DNA of 64,000 nucleotides, from contig RPFO01000644.1 in NCBI GenBank assembly GCA_009746045.1, positions 582,501-646,500 of the forward strand. Direction: 5' to 3'. The first letter of the stretch is position 1; the number at the start of each line of letters is the position of its first letter. The notes beneath the pieces were generated by a model, which saw only the letters and a program-made list of their open reading frames with translations, did not search any database and was not told where the DNA came from. This document shows positions 24,401 through 35,897 of this stretch, one piece after another. The DNA comes from Mesostigma viride. Lineage: Eukaryota; Streptophyta; Mesostigmatophyceae; Mesostigmatales; Mesostigmataceae. Both the position numbers and the translations under genes were made by a program.

Positions 24401-27196
24401 GTTCCGTTTTCACTTCATGACGCGTGCGCCAGAACAACGTTTTCACTTCATGACGCGTGCGCCAGAACAACGTTTTCACTTCATGACGCGTGCGCCAGAA
24501 CAACGTTTTCACTTCATGACGCGTACGCCAGAACAAGCCACAGCTACCCGCGCGAGCAAGTGGACGCAAAGAACGGATGCGTGCTCCCCTTTGCGGCCCC
24601 ATACCATCCCACGGCAAGGCATGCCCCGCGTCGCGGTGGAATCCCATGCCATCATGGCATAGTGTGCAGCTGGCGGGGCATAAATACTGTAGCGGCGTGG
24701 CGCACCCACACACAGTTGGTGGAGCAAACGTGCACACCACAGGCAAGGGGTCCTGGGTAAAACAGTAGTGGGCATAAGAGGCATGTATCTCCTGATAGAG
24801 AGAGGCGTGCAATGGTGCGCACAGGTCGGAAGGACAAGCCCACGTTGTTATACCCTCTCAGGCCCACGCCCTCTTCTTTCTAGCCCCTCACACGGACACC
24901 CAGTTGGCGGGCCCAACACAAACGCTCTGCGATGGAAATTCCAGAAGCTTGTGCCCCGCCCTGTGCGCTAGCCATCTGGCCATGTCATCAACAGGCCCAT
25001 GATAAGCAAAGCAAAGTAATGAAATCGTTCATGGCCTTGCCTAAGGAGACAGATGTCGGAAGATGCCAGAATAGGGATTTGGGAAACAGGGCAGCGGCAG
25101 GACAAGAGGAAAGAAAGGGTCGATGAACGGGGAACACAAACGTGGGGATGAAGACAGGAAAGAAGAGGGGGGAAGCAAGGGGGCACTTGAACGTGACGAA
25201 GGAGGACGGGGACACGGGAAGAGGGGATGGAAAAGGGGGATGTACGAGGAGAAGGGAGAGGGGAGCGGAGTAGAGAAGCGATGAAATTGCATCCAGTGCA
25301 TCAGCCACCCGTTCACCAGAATGCTGTGAGGGTCACCCACATCTCTATGGCCACGCTGAGTAAAACCCACCCTTACGAGTGCACGGCCACCTACACCGCT
25401 ACCTGCACAGCCCCCCCTCCCCCTTGGCCAGCAGCACCCCCCCTCTCCTTTTTGAATGAGGCCACCCACAGCCAGCCGAATGCACAGTTGCGCCCACCCT
25501 CTCGTGTTCACACATCTATTCCCCCTTGGCAAGCACGGCCTGCACATCTACACCCACCCCTTGGCATGCACGGCCTTCACATCTACACCCACCCCTTGGC
25601 GTGCACGGTCTGCAGCACCCGAACGATCTGCGCGCACAGCTCCAGGCTGGTGCTGGGCGAGAAGCGCATGTGTGGCATGTGGCGGCGCAGATAGGACAGG
25701 TCCCGGCCCATCAGCTCCATCACGATGTAGCGGTGCTGCACCAGGCCAGGGGCCTCCTGGCCCCCGCGTGGGTGCTTGCGGTCGCGCGAGTGGGAGGAGA
25801 CAGAAGGTGCCGGCGTGCCGGCGGGAAGAAGGCACTTGCCGGAGGCCAGCACGCGCGGCACGCACCCGGTCGCCTGCAGGTCCATCAGCGTCATCGCCTC
25901 CAGCTTGAGCACCTGCGTGCGCGAGGGGCCAAAAAAAACATGAGGGGAAGGGCAAGGGGGAGGGGGAAGCATCAGGGGACAGGCAAGGGGTCAGGAAAAG
26001 CATGAGGGTACGGGCCAGGGGGAAGGGGACGGCCAAGGGGAAGCAGAGTTGGAATGAGGGTCGCTATTTAGTAAAGACCTGACAGCGGTACCCCGCGTGA
26101 GCAACGGCCAGCGAATGGGACAAGGGGAAGAAGAAAGGAAAGACCACCATGTAGTCAAGGAGTTATCGTGGCCTCCAGCTTCAGCACCTGCATGGGGATA
26201 GGGTCAGGGAAAGGGAAATGGGGACAGTGACGGAAAGAATAGGAGGAAAGGCAAGGGGAGCGAGAGTTGGAACGAGGGCCGTTCCTTACTGCCCAACTAA
26301 TAGTGGCCTCCTGCTTGAGCACCCAAGCAGCTGGGGCAAGGGTATATGTGGGGCAGGGGGAAAACACTCGACGCGTCGGGCCACACGCCACTCGACACTG
26401 CAGGCACATATGCACTGGGCTAACCGAGCCCCGGCTAGCCTACAGGACACTTGGCACACTCGGCATTGATCCGCAAGATACGCAGGGTGGCCCCTCGGCA
26501 TGCCAGGGAGGCATGGCAACGTGAGCGCGTGTGAGGAGGAATCTAGCAGCCTTTGGCTCATGCCATCGCACACAGCAAGCAAGCTTGTGTGGTGGAATTC
26601 GTGCTGGCATTTGTCACTCGAACCCCATCCCCAGCGCCACTGCGACCACCAGTTACTGGATCGTTCTAGGTGACATGCTGGCCACTGCAACCCTCCGGGG
26701 AGAATCTCGCCAGCCGGCTTTGCAGGCACGTGCCTTCACCAGGGTGGGAAGGGGGACAGTACTTTGGGGGATATTTTTCGAAGATGAAGCGCCACAAGGA
26801 TCGGCACTGGTGGGCCAGGCGGTAGCCCAGGGCAAGCTGGAATTCACTTGTCGGCCGATATCGTGCACCAAGTACAAGATCATAACTAGAATTTCCAGCA
26901 CGAGATCATGACTAGAATTTGCAGCGCAAGGCTACAGCAAAGTTTGTCATACATACGGTAAACGACCGCGCGCTGGCAGGTACGCACAGCCAAAGAATAA
27001 TTACCCGGGCGGATCGGCCAATTGATTCCTTGGAGACCGCGCCAGCGCTGACTTTTGCGCAAAGTAGCGTGCTGTTACCTCGCTGGGAGGCTTCATAAAG
27101 CTCGCAGTAACTGCCTTTGGCAAGCTTCTTGGGATAGATGGTTATATGCTGCCCAATCTTAACCTTTTGCTTGACTAGGTTGCCGCCACCCTTCAT
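15387..27196 (-). CDS. CK1/TTBK-like Ser/Thr protein kinase with long disordered tail
   Basis: Seven exons are visible (minus strand, 5' to 3'): 27196-27079, 25912-25593, 24064-23761, 22998-22952, 21673-21601, 20747-20676 and 18309-15387. In order they show the glycine-rich loop region (LAKGSYCELYEA), VLKLE, the hinge YIVMELMGRDLSYLR, the catalytic HRDIKGSNF, VIDFGLA, an ASLAAH segment replacing CK1 YASINAH, DDMWSVLYLLVEF, LPWTGITDKDT, and PFEWE, the usual end of TTBK kinase domains. About 45 Ala/Pro-rich residues are inserted between HRD and DFG. The last exon adds about 970 low-complexity residues, including an acidic stretch and seven 11-aa repeats (PSPSVSNHVSM). Phases require at least one unseen exon between exons 1 and 2 (it should carry the beta-3 Lys) and one before the last exon. 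Intron copies of exon 2 edges are listed separately. Confidence 0.85.
16570..16800 (-). repeat. 33-bp in-frame tandem repeat in kinase tail
   Basis: Seven units of 33 bp keep the reading frame and encode PSPSVSNHVSM with few changes. The array lies in the last kinase exon and is a coding minisatellite. Confidence 0.92.
18462..18496. repeat. Poly-G run, about 35 bases
   Basis: A long mononucleotide G tract lies about 150 bases upstream of the last kinase exon's acceptor. On the transcript strand it is poly-C. Its length may be unreliable. Confidence 0.9.
19063..19466. mobile_element. MITE-like element, copy A
   Basis: The left end is TACTGCCGTAGTGGTCAAGA followed by TCACTTTGCGA. The right end is the inverse (AGTGATCTTGACCACT). 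It shares nearly its whole length with copy B at 35065-35501, including AAAATGAAGGCAAAGTTTTA and the GGCCGGGCATGGCCC block. It sits in the intron before the last kinase exon. No coding capacity. Confidence 0.88.
24406..24537. repeat. 33-bp tandem repeat, 4 copies
   Basis: Four nearly perfect 33-bp units containing TTTTCACTTCATGACGCG and TGCGCCAGAACAACG lie in the intron between kinase exons 2 and 3. Confidence 0.93.
25522..25625 (-). repeat. 35-bp triplication of the kinase exon 2 donor
   Basis: The exon 2 end (coding VHAKG) plus its gtgggtgtag donor is present three times with a 35-bp period (units start at 25522, 25557 and 25592 on the plus strand). The copy at 25592 is the one attached to the long exon. 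The other two lie in the intron and keep the donor. Confidence 0.88.
25893..26330 (-). repeat. Copies of the kinase exon 2 acceptor edge
   Basis: The exon 2 start (coding VLKLEA, preceded by its acceptor) recurs twice upstream in the intron, around 26171 (VLKLEAT) and 26305 (VLKQEAT). Accompanying intron blocks (GTTGGAATGAGGG at 26048, GTTGGAACGAGGG at 26266) are also duplicated. Only the copy at 25912 leads into a long open exon. Confidence 0.8.
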
Positions 27197-28177
27197 GGCT
27201 GCAAGGAACGAATTCAGAGGTGGGCTAGAATCAACGCCCCTACGTTACAGAAAGTCTATTGCAGACGGGATGGAGGAACTCCTCCCCGCATTCCCGCAAG
27301 GGAAGCGGCATGTCGATTTCGCTAGGCCGCTGCCGCATGTCGAAATTCAAGACTACTTTTCAGCGCGTACAAGCCATCCATATCGGCTGCGCGGGCCGCG
27401 GGGTGCCCCGAAGAGGGCAGCATTTATACCATTAACATTAGGCGAGATTTCCGCACCGCATATCAAGGAGACAACGCATATGTTGGCAATCGCGATTCAC
27501 ACGCCACTGCCATGACGATGCATCACAGCACGTTAGCAGCGCGACCAACGGAGTTTGCCCTTAATACTGCCCTGTCCATAGTAATATGCCAACAACCAAG
27601 TTATAATAATGTGGCACCAGGTCAGCATCGCATCAGTTCCATGGCAATCAGCGCGCTGGAGACCCTTTAGCTCATTCTGCCAAGCAGTTATTGGCCAGAT
27701 GTCCAGCAGACATGATTGTGTAGCGTTCTTCCGCCCTGCGTTCTGCCGGAGATGGAACATCTCGTCAGTCGTCAGCTTTACAGAAAGTTGAGCCACCGCG
27801 TATCGCACAAATAGTCTTCTCAGTTCTCACAGGTCACGAAGTCTTCGCACAAGTCAGACAGTTGTTTGAAGACGTACGAGCTGCCGGCCAGGCCGCAGCA
27901 CCAGGCCGCAGCAACTAGGAGTCGGAGCCCTGGAGGTGTCTCACAGTCAAACAGTCAGTTTGTTGACGCCGTCGGACCGATCGTTGGCTCCTACTTGTTT
28001 GATGACAAAGAGCCGTATTTAAGATGTTTGTTGCTGACAAAAAGTCACGGGAAATTGTCACAGGGAGTTATTATAATTCGCGGGGAATTATTTAATTATC
28101 ACTGTCTTTAAGTTTGTGATGTCATGCTGTCAGGCACTCGGCGTTTCGAAATCTCTGCCAGTAATCATTGATCAAGT
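27197..28177. other. Gene-free stretch upstream of the kinase
   Basis: This is the left part of the region between the divergent kinase and membrane-anchored-protein genes. It contains short open frames but nothing I recognise. It presumably includes the kinase promoter. Confidence 0.5.
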
Positions 28178-28355
28178 AACGTGCGTGTTTGCAACTTGCC
28201 CGTTGAAACTCTACGGCGGAGCCAATTTTCGGAAGAACCTCACCCTTCTGCTTGCAAATTAGGGACGTCCCTAATTTGCAAGCAGAAGGGTGAGGTTCTT
28301 CCGAAAATTGGCTCCGCCGTCGAGTTTCAACGGGCAAATTGCAAACAAGCACGTT
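28178..28355. mobile_element. Near-perfect 178-bp palindrome (foldback element)
   Basis: Two arms of about 89 bp, centred on GGGACGTCCC at 28262-28271, are almost perfectly complementary. The arms begin AACGTGCGTGTTTGCAA and contain CGGCGGAGCCAATTTTCGG. A diverged, spread-out second copy follows at 28378-28615. This looks like a foldback or MITE family. No protein is encoded. Confidence 0.9.
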
Positions 28356-28377
28356 TTACTAGATATGAAATAATCAG

Positions 28378-28615
28378 GCGGAGCCAATTTTCGGAAGAAC
28401 CGTCAGGTTCGCCAGAATTGGCGAAGCTTATAAGGCCGTACACGTGAGAAAACATAGGAATAGGGGATGAAAATCCGTCAATCCATCCATACATACATCC
28501 ATCCATACATACATCCACCGAATTTGTCCCGAATTTGCAAGCATAAGGGTGAGGTTCTTCCGAAAATTGGCTCCGCCGTAGAGTTTCAACGGGCAAGTTG
28601 CAAACACGCACGTTA
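28378..28615. mobile_element. Second copy of the foldback element
   Basis: GGCGGAGCCAATTTTCGGAA at 28378 is matched in inverse orientation at 28553-28577. The right arm continues to 28615 with the same sequence as the palindrome arm. A short (CATA/CATC)n run separates the arms. Confidence 0.8.
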
Positions 28616-29651
28616 CTTGATTATCTTAATCTCGTGCTATGAGCGGTGAGCCTATCACCTATAACCATGCCACATGGACCGGCATGGGGTCCAACTGAAT
28701 TGAACTGACCTGGGAATTGTAAGCTTGTAACGGCGGGTACGACCTCATGGCTATTTACGCGCAATTACTCTCAAGTAACTAATAACGGTGCGTTCAAATA
28801 ATTGCCGATGTTTTTTTACCGAATTTTTTATGTACCTATGCACGGCAGATGCGTAACATTGTAATCGCAGTTGACCCCATCTCTTGCTAATTTCCCAATT
28901 GGCCAGTGGTCACGTTCAGAGTAGCTGCCATCATGCTCAGAATTTGTTAGCACGCCGTCTGCGTATTCGAAATAGATCCTCCTGGCGCGAGTTTATGCTT
29001 ATCTCATATAGATATAGCACCTGTTCAGCGTAGCGTTTGGACGAAAATGGCGTTCATGTGGATTCGGAAGTTGCATTTAACGGTGCCGAATTCATCATGG
29101 CTTCTTCATTATCGTAAGCCCGCTGCTTTTTCTCGACGAACGTCGCTAAAGCCGTTACACTTTTCTAGAATTATCAATGCAACGACCTCTATCCTCTGAC
29201 TCGGTTTCCGCAAAAATGAAAATCCTATCTAACAGACATCGATCACTTTGCTTTACGATCGTGATACGTGAGGACTAATTATGCTCTTGCTTCCTCCAGA
29301 CCATGGCAAACAGACGTAGCTGCAATTGCTGGGATGCGGTTTAAGTGCCCACATGGCTTGGCATTCGAGTTGGTGCGCATTGTAGGAAACGCTGTGACGG
29401 GACCCACCGGTTCGTTGCCCGCCAAGCATGCTGTACCGGAAGCGCTCATGCAGATCAAGCTATTGAGGCCTGCGAAATCTGGGGAAAGCCCTCCACGGGC
29501 CAACAGCGGGCCGATGCCAGGCACCGGCGGCCCCCCCGACAGCGTTGGACTATCGCGTAATTTCAACATTGTGGCTTCTGCCGTCGAACACCAAACTTGA
29601 ACTTCCGCTTGCCCTTAGGGGCTGCTCGGCAGCGCCATCACACAAGGGCCC
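28616..29651. other. Gene-free stretch upstream of the membrane-anchored-protein gene
   Basis: AT-richer DNA without a recognisable gene. It presumably includes the promoter of the gene starting at 29652, but no element could be assigned. Confidence 0.5.
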
Positions 29652-32600
29652 ATGGCCCAGGCAGCGGGCCGACCGCTGGCACGCAAGCGCCAGGGGCCCA
29701 GGTCTGGCCCCTGGCTGCTGCGTGCGCTCATTCTGCTGCTCGCCGTCTCGGTCTTCCTCCCGCTGGAGGTGCTGCAGGGCATGGCCGAGTGGTGGACGGG
29801 GACCAATTTCCAGCTGGTGCGTGCGGGGTACGGGAGTATTATTGTGTGCGGGATACTCCTGGTGTCTACCGTGTGGAGTACCTAGTGCCTGGTGCCCAGT
29901 GGAGTGCCTACGTTGCGTCCACTCTAACGTCTACAGTAGAAATTAGCACGCTAACAGAATTCAAACTGTGTATAGTTCATTGCAAGCACTAGACACTACA
30001 GAGGCTAGTGAGCTCAGTACTGCACGGTGTGTTGTGTAGCCATCGCCCTGGCGTTGTGGAAATCCCGCCTTCCTTATCCTTGTACCTAGTCCTCGTCCAA
30101 TTGCGCGTCACCTGCTCCGTCCCATGCGCGGGGCCGTGCGACATATGCAAGGAATGGACTTACGCCCGTTGGAAGGAATGGATTGTGCCGTGGTGGTATC
30201 CATGGGGATTACGCAGTCTGATTGTTTATTAATTATGTTTCGGTGGACATGGGCTGGGGGCTGGGCCGCAGGTGAGCGTAGGGGCCGGTCTGCAGGCGCC
30301 GGAACACGGACGTGGCTCTGCAGGATGACTACTAGCCCACGCACGGCTTACAGTATGACTATGGGCCCACGCACGGTTTACAACACAACTGATGTATCTA
30401 GACCCTCCCAAACCACCCCACCCAACCGCATGCGTACGACGCCCCCACCCCACCCACCCCCACGCATGACGCCCCCGGGCTAGATCAGCCGTATCCATTG
30501 TTGTACCCATGATTACGTGATGCGTACCTGGACACACTCCTGGACACGCCATATGGGCAATGCTAATGCATGGTGGAAGGAATAGCCATACGGCCTAGCC
30601 ATTAGCCAAACTGAAACCATCCACCCTAGTCATGCTTACCGGCTAGCACTGCTTGTTTGCGCTCGTCTCCATGGTATTGCAATGCTCACACGGGTCTCAT
30701 TGCACATGCAGTGGATGCCAGATCATTTAGACGTGTCCGATGGCACCTGTTTCATGCCTCCGGGCGTGAGGGAAGGGGTATCTCTGCCCCCTTCCCAGTG
30801 TGCCACATACAGAGATCCATGCACAACACTACACGTGCTCCGCGTGTCCCCAACGGGACCGCGCATAATTAATTGATTAATTAATTAATGACGCCCCCAC
30901 CCTACCCACCCCCACGCATGACGCCCCCACCCCACCCCCACGCATGACGCCCCCACCCCACCCCCACGCATGACGCCCCCACCGTATCCACCCCCGGCAC
31001 TGCCTTGCCCTGCACAGACGGGCGGCGGAACCCCCCTGCAGGGTGGCGCCAGCGGCCTCCCTCCATCCGCCACCCGCCACCGCAGGCGGTCGCGCCGCCA
31101 GGTGGCGCGGTCGGGGCCTGTGTTACGTGACCTTGTGGCGGTGCTGCGCGATGATGATGAGCTGGCCGCGTGCTGCCCCTGGGACGCGCCGGCCGACGTG
31201 TTGTGCCTGTGTGCTGATGGGGGGTACGTGTGAAGGTAGTCAGCATGATGGGGTGGTGGTGGGATGGTGCTCAGCATGATGGGGGTGGTGTCCGAAGTCT
31301 GTCAGCATGATGGGGTGTACGTGCGAAGGTAGTCAGCACGATGGGAGTGGGGTGCGAAGGTGGTCAGTATGCGGGACAAGGAAAAATCGTATGCGGTAAT
31401 GGGACATGGTCCTACGCGGCCACAAGGAGCACTCCTACGCGGTACCAGAAACGATCGTACACGCTGGCGTGATGGATGTCTTGGGTCCCTGCGAAGCAGT
31501 TCTAGCGGTTATCGTTTGCCACGTCACTTTGTCTCTGTTTGTAGTTCTTTCGCGCGAAGTGGCGGCACTGCCTGCGGATGCGGCCCAGTTTGGCACGCTT
31601 GATTTCCCACCAGCCCTGATACGCCCGATGTTGCTGGTGGTAATATTTTATTCAGTTGATATAACACAACGCTGTGCTGTATCAACTAAATAAAATACCA
31701 CCAGCAGCAATAAAACTACTGTGTAACTGTGCAAGTGATGACATCAATGTCGTCTGCGCTTGCGCATGCTGTTGTTGGACCCACCCCACCGCTTCTAAAC
31801 GGTAAATGCCGCGTTTTGTGACCTCACTTGAAAGACCTTGTCAGCCGTAGCGGTTCGGCACGCGTTCATGATCTGACCCAACCTGCCTGTCTGTCTCCGC
31901 CTGCCACCCCTCCCACGCCTACCCTGATCCGCACAGGGATGCCCTCTTGCCTGGCCTGGGGAATGACAGCCAGCATAATGGGTCCAGCGATGACGACACT
32001 GCGACTACTGGCACCCCTGCCACCAACAGCAGCAGCAGCAGTGGCGGCCCTTTCCTTGGTGGCACACTCGCTGCCAGCGGGAGCACAAGCAGGGACAGCA
32101 GCCGCAAAAACATCAGCAACAGCGGCGGTGGCCCTTTCCTCGGGTTCCCGCGCCGATGGAAGGGCTCCCACGTGCCGCCGCCGTCACCCCCATCCCCCCC
32201 GCCCTCCCTTGTCCCCCCCCGCCCCCCCGTGAGGGGGCGCAAACGTCGGAAAGGGACCATGAAGACCGCCGCACCGGCAGCAACGGGTAAGCCCCCAGCG
32301 GGCCTGCTTGCCTGGCTGCCCCTTGTGACAGGTGGCGCTGGCGGTGGCGTTGCCCCTGCGGTTGTCGATGCAGTTGCTGCAGGCACCTCACGGCACGCGG
32401 GTGGGCATCGTAGAAGGAGGCAGCGGGGCCAGTCAGGGGTTGCGCTTGTCTCGCCGTCACCGAATGTGGATGCGGTGGAGCGTGATGCGGACGCGGAGGA
32501 GGGTGAAGGGGAAGGGGAGGGGGAGGATGAGGGGGAGGGGGAGTGGGAGGGCGAGGGTGAGGGGGAAGAGGAGGAGAGTGATAGCAATGGCAGCGATAGT

Positions 32601-35600
32601 GAGGGGAAGCATCCAAGAGGTGGTTCTTCTCACGACTTGAGTGCTGACGGTGGCGCTGGCAGCAGTACAGACGATGCGGTTTCTGCCACCCAGGGGCAGG
32701 CGTTGCCAGGTGGTTTACAAACAGGCTTCACCCTGGGCGCCCACCCAGGGTCTTCCATCATCGGCGGCGCGACAGCAAGCGACGTGGTGACCGCAGCCGC
32801 GGCAACCCGTGGCCTTGGGGCAGGGGGGGCGGTGGTGACGTACGCGGCAGCTACCGCGGTGCGTGTGGTCGACGTGGCGGATGCGGCCGAACGCCAGCGG
32901 TTACTCGACGTGCGCTCTTACGCGGCCGCCGCAGCAGCACAGGTGCTCGCGGAGAAGTGGGCGGTGGAGGTCTCGGACGCCGAGTGGGCAGCAGCAGAGG
33001 CAGAGCGGATCCAGAGGGCGGCGGAGGAGGCGCAGATGCGTGCGGCGGCAGCGGAGGGGCGCGAGGAGGCTGAGGCAAAGAAGCGGAGGCAGCGGGCGGA
33101 GCAACGTATGCATGAGGCGGTGGAGAGAGTGCTGAGGAGGATGGGGGGGGAGGATGGGGGGGGACGGGACGGGGGGGGGTGCACAGGATGGGGAGAGGGG
33201 CAAGGGGGGGGGGCGAGGGGATGGCGGTGGTGGGGGTGGGAGCATGGCATCTAGGAGAGGGGTGGGATCTTCAACGTTTGTGGGCGGTGCCGCCGGGGGT
33301 GGGGGGAGAGGAGGGGCGGCAGGGGCCATCGGCGCAGAGGTGTTTGGTCCAGTCTTGGAAGATGTGGACACCGCGGTGCTGCTGGCGACCGTCAAGGAGT
33401 TGGAGGCGCGGCAGCACAAGGCGCACGCCGCGTGGCAGGTGAAGCTTTACTCGGAACATTTGGCCACGCTGCGCGCCATGTTGGCGCTGCGAGGGGTGCG
33501 TGTGGCGCCACCCCTGGCTACGCCGAGGGGCATCGTGGCGGATGGTAGGGCGCAAGATGGCTCTGAGCATGCCAGCAGCATGGGCGGGCCATCGCGCAGC
33601 GGGCCCCTGTTCTCGCCCCTGTCTTCCAGAGGCCAGCAAGGGCCGCAGGGAGAGGTGGGTGCGCTGGCAGACGTGCCATATGCTAGCGATGGTGGCCCAG
33701 GGGCGGCCCCGCAGGAGGCTGGCCGGGAGGGTGATCCAGGGCAGCGGGCGTCAGAGGCTGCTTCTACTGGCAGCATGTCGGGTAGCCGCCCTCTTATAAG
33801 TACACCAGCGGATGGAAGGGAGGTGGGACAAGGAAGCCAGCCCTCACTGCTGGCGCAGCGACTGGGGGGGTCTGTGCTGGCAGATGTCCCTGGGAGCATC
33901 CTACGCAGCGGCATGACAGGGAAGGGCAGCATTATCCTCGCAGGCTCATCACCAAGGTTCGCGTTGGATGCCGCAGGAGCCAGGGTTGGCCAAGGCCTGG
34001 TGCTCGACAGTCAGGGGGGAGGGTCCATCGCGTCGGCCTCCTCGCAGCCGACAATGTTGGGTGCTCAACTTCAAGCCTCCGCAAAGGGCGCCCGCCCACA
34101 GGGAGCAGGGAGCATGGCCGCCCAATTTGCTGGAAGGGGCGTGCCTCGTGGGAGCAGTGTTTCCAGCGGCCAGGGAGAGCAGTCGGGGGCGCTGGGAAAG
34201 CAGAGCGCTAGGGGGGCGGTTGCAAGAATAACGCCGGGGAGGTATGGCGGCACGATGGGGCCAACCTTGGCATTGCGTGCAGGGGAGCTTGCCACGGCGG
34301 CGGCGCAAGGCGACAACAATGCCATCCAAGCCTATAATGGCGCCACCAGCCGTAAAGGAAATGCGGGGGATGTTGAGGATGGGGTCGCAGGCGCCACCAC
34401 CGGCATGCCTGGTCCTGGGGGAACCAGCCGCGAGGGTGGCGAGGAGGAAGGGGTCTCCGCGGTGGCAGATGCCAGCACGGTGGAGGGAGGCGAGGGCAAG
34501 GGGATGGCTGAGGGCGGCGTGACGGGTGAGAGAAGCGTGTTGGATGAACTGCTTGCCCGGGGGGAAACGGACGGCATCGGACCGGACGAGGTGCGCCTGT
34601 TGCTGCCAGAGAACCTTCATCTGCTGGTGGACCAACGTGCGGCCGAGAGGTGGGGGGGGGGGCTAACGGGGGTTGGTTTACATATATTTTTTCCATTTTT
34701 TTTGCCATGCATGTCTTCCAAAGCGTACTCCTGGCTATGGATCACTAGTCGACGTAGGCGCGACACATTGAGGGGATACCTTCCTGTCATGTGTATGTTG
34801 TCATTGTTGGCGATAGCATCATGAAGATAATGGCTGTTGCTGGCTGCTCGGGTGGACTGAGACGCGCAATGGGAGGCCTGCCACCCCCTACGCTAGCGTA
34901 CGAGAGTTTATTAGAGGACGGAAGGCCACATGTCGGTGGTATGTTGTTTGCTGAGCCATCCATTTTGATCTTATGCGTGCCCACCAGCTGGGCTTGTCTG
35001 GCCGTGTCATGTAGAATAAGTCCATCCCTGAACGTCGCCATCCACTCTGCTCAAGAGATGGCTTTACTACCGTAGTGGTCAAGATCACTTTGCGATGAAC
35101 CTACTTTGCGACCCAAAAACAGGGTGAAATTTATAGTTTGCGACCCAAAATGAAGGCAAAGTTTTAGGTTTGCGAGCCCCTCGACTTGTTTATGGTCAGT
35201 GGCTGGTACCCAGCTTAATGAATGATTAGGTACTCTCCTACCCAAGTGTTTTGATTCATCATGCACTGATTAGTCTGATTAGTTATAATATAGGGCCGGG
35301 CATGGCCCTGAGTGGCCCGGTGCGGGCATGGAAGGTGAGCCCATGTACTCCATGACCTTTCTACTTGGGGCCGTGCGGCACGGCGCAGGCGCGACGCGGT
35401 AACATTTGAACTTTGCGACCCAAAATGAAGCCCATGAAAAGCAGTTTGCGAGGTCGATTCGCAAAGTAGTTGGTCGCAAAGTGATCTTGACCACTGCGGT
35501 ATGTTGCCTGGTAATCCACTGCGTGGTCCACCATCGGTCGCCTGCAGCGTGCCGTGGTGGCACCCACCCGTGAAGCGAGCGGCTTGTGGAAAATGCTGCA

Positions 35601-35897
35601 TAAGATACCGTGCATATTTGTCCTTGGCTGGGCCCTCCGTGACCCATGTACCAGCATTACACCATCTCCGCATCACATCTCCCATGACAACACCACCATA
35701 GCATTGCTCGACGATTGAGCTTATCGCCCACCGTCTCACTACTGTTGCAACATTTCCTTTCCCCTTGACACCTGCTTCTCTCGCACACCCCCAGGCTGCG
35801 CGCGGCGTACACGTCAGGCCACCTGCTGCGGGGCGCTGTGTTCCCTGACGATATATATGCACTGCCGTCCGCAACATCTTCATCGTCACCATCGTGA
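29652..35897 (+). CDS. Membrane-anchored, low-complexity coiled-coil protein
   Basis: I do not recognise the family. Exons 29652-29816, 31018-31223, 31937-34649 and 35795-35897 join in phase with GT-AG borders. Residues 21-39 of exon 1 (WLLRALILLLAVSVFLPL) form a membrane helix or signal anchor. Exon 2 has a basic stretch (RHRRRSRRQ) then LRDLVAVLRDDDELAACCP. Exon 3 is very long: Ser/Gly-rich, then an acidic Glu/Gly stretch at about 32490-32580, then an Ala/Glu/Arg coiled coil at about 32960-33145, then a disordered Gly/Ser region with a short helical block (DTAVLLATVKELEARQHKAH). The last exon ends the protein after SGHLLRGAVFPDDIYALP. The reading frame changes within the poly-G tracts at about 33140-33200, which may be a sequencing or polymorphic homopolymer error. 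A four-exon model ending at 35897 is inferred from splice phase alone. Confidence 0.65.
30890..30990. repeat. About 29-bp minisatellite before an acceptor
   Basis: Units based on ACGCATGACGCCCCCACCCC repeat about four times in intron 1 of the membrane-anchored-protein gene, ending about 25 bases before the exon 2 acceptor. Related units lie at 30440-30478. Confidence 0.85.
31217..31372 (+). repeat. Irregular copies of the exon 2 donor edge
   Basis: The exon 2 end plus donor (GATGGGGGGTACGTGTGAAG) is followed by repeats built from GTCAGCATGATGGGG, including another GATGGGGTGTACGTGCGAAG at about 31311-31330 and a third GTGCGAAGG at about 31350. The copies carry donor-like gtacgt. Confidence 0.78.
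35065..35501. mobile_element. MITE-like element, copy B
   Basis: The left terminus TACTACCGTAGTGGTCAAGA and right terminus (reverse complement TACCGCAGTGGTCAAGATCA) are inverted repeats. The right one extends through CTTTGCGACCAACTACTTTG. The body matches copy A at 19063-19466. It lies in the last intron of the membrane-anchored-protein gene. It is non-coding and non-autonomous. Confidence 0.9.

Noticed and set aside
24406-24537. 33-bp repeats as a CRISPR array
   Set aside because: Repeats are directly adjacent with no spacers and lie in a nuclear gene's intron.
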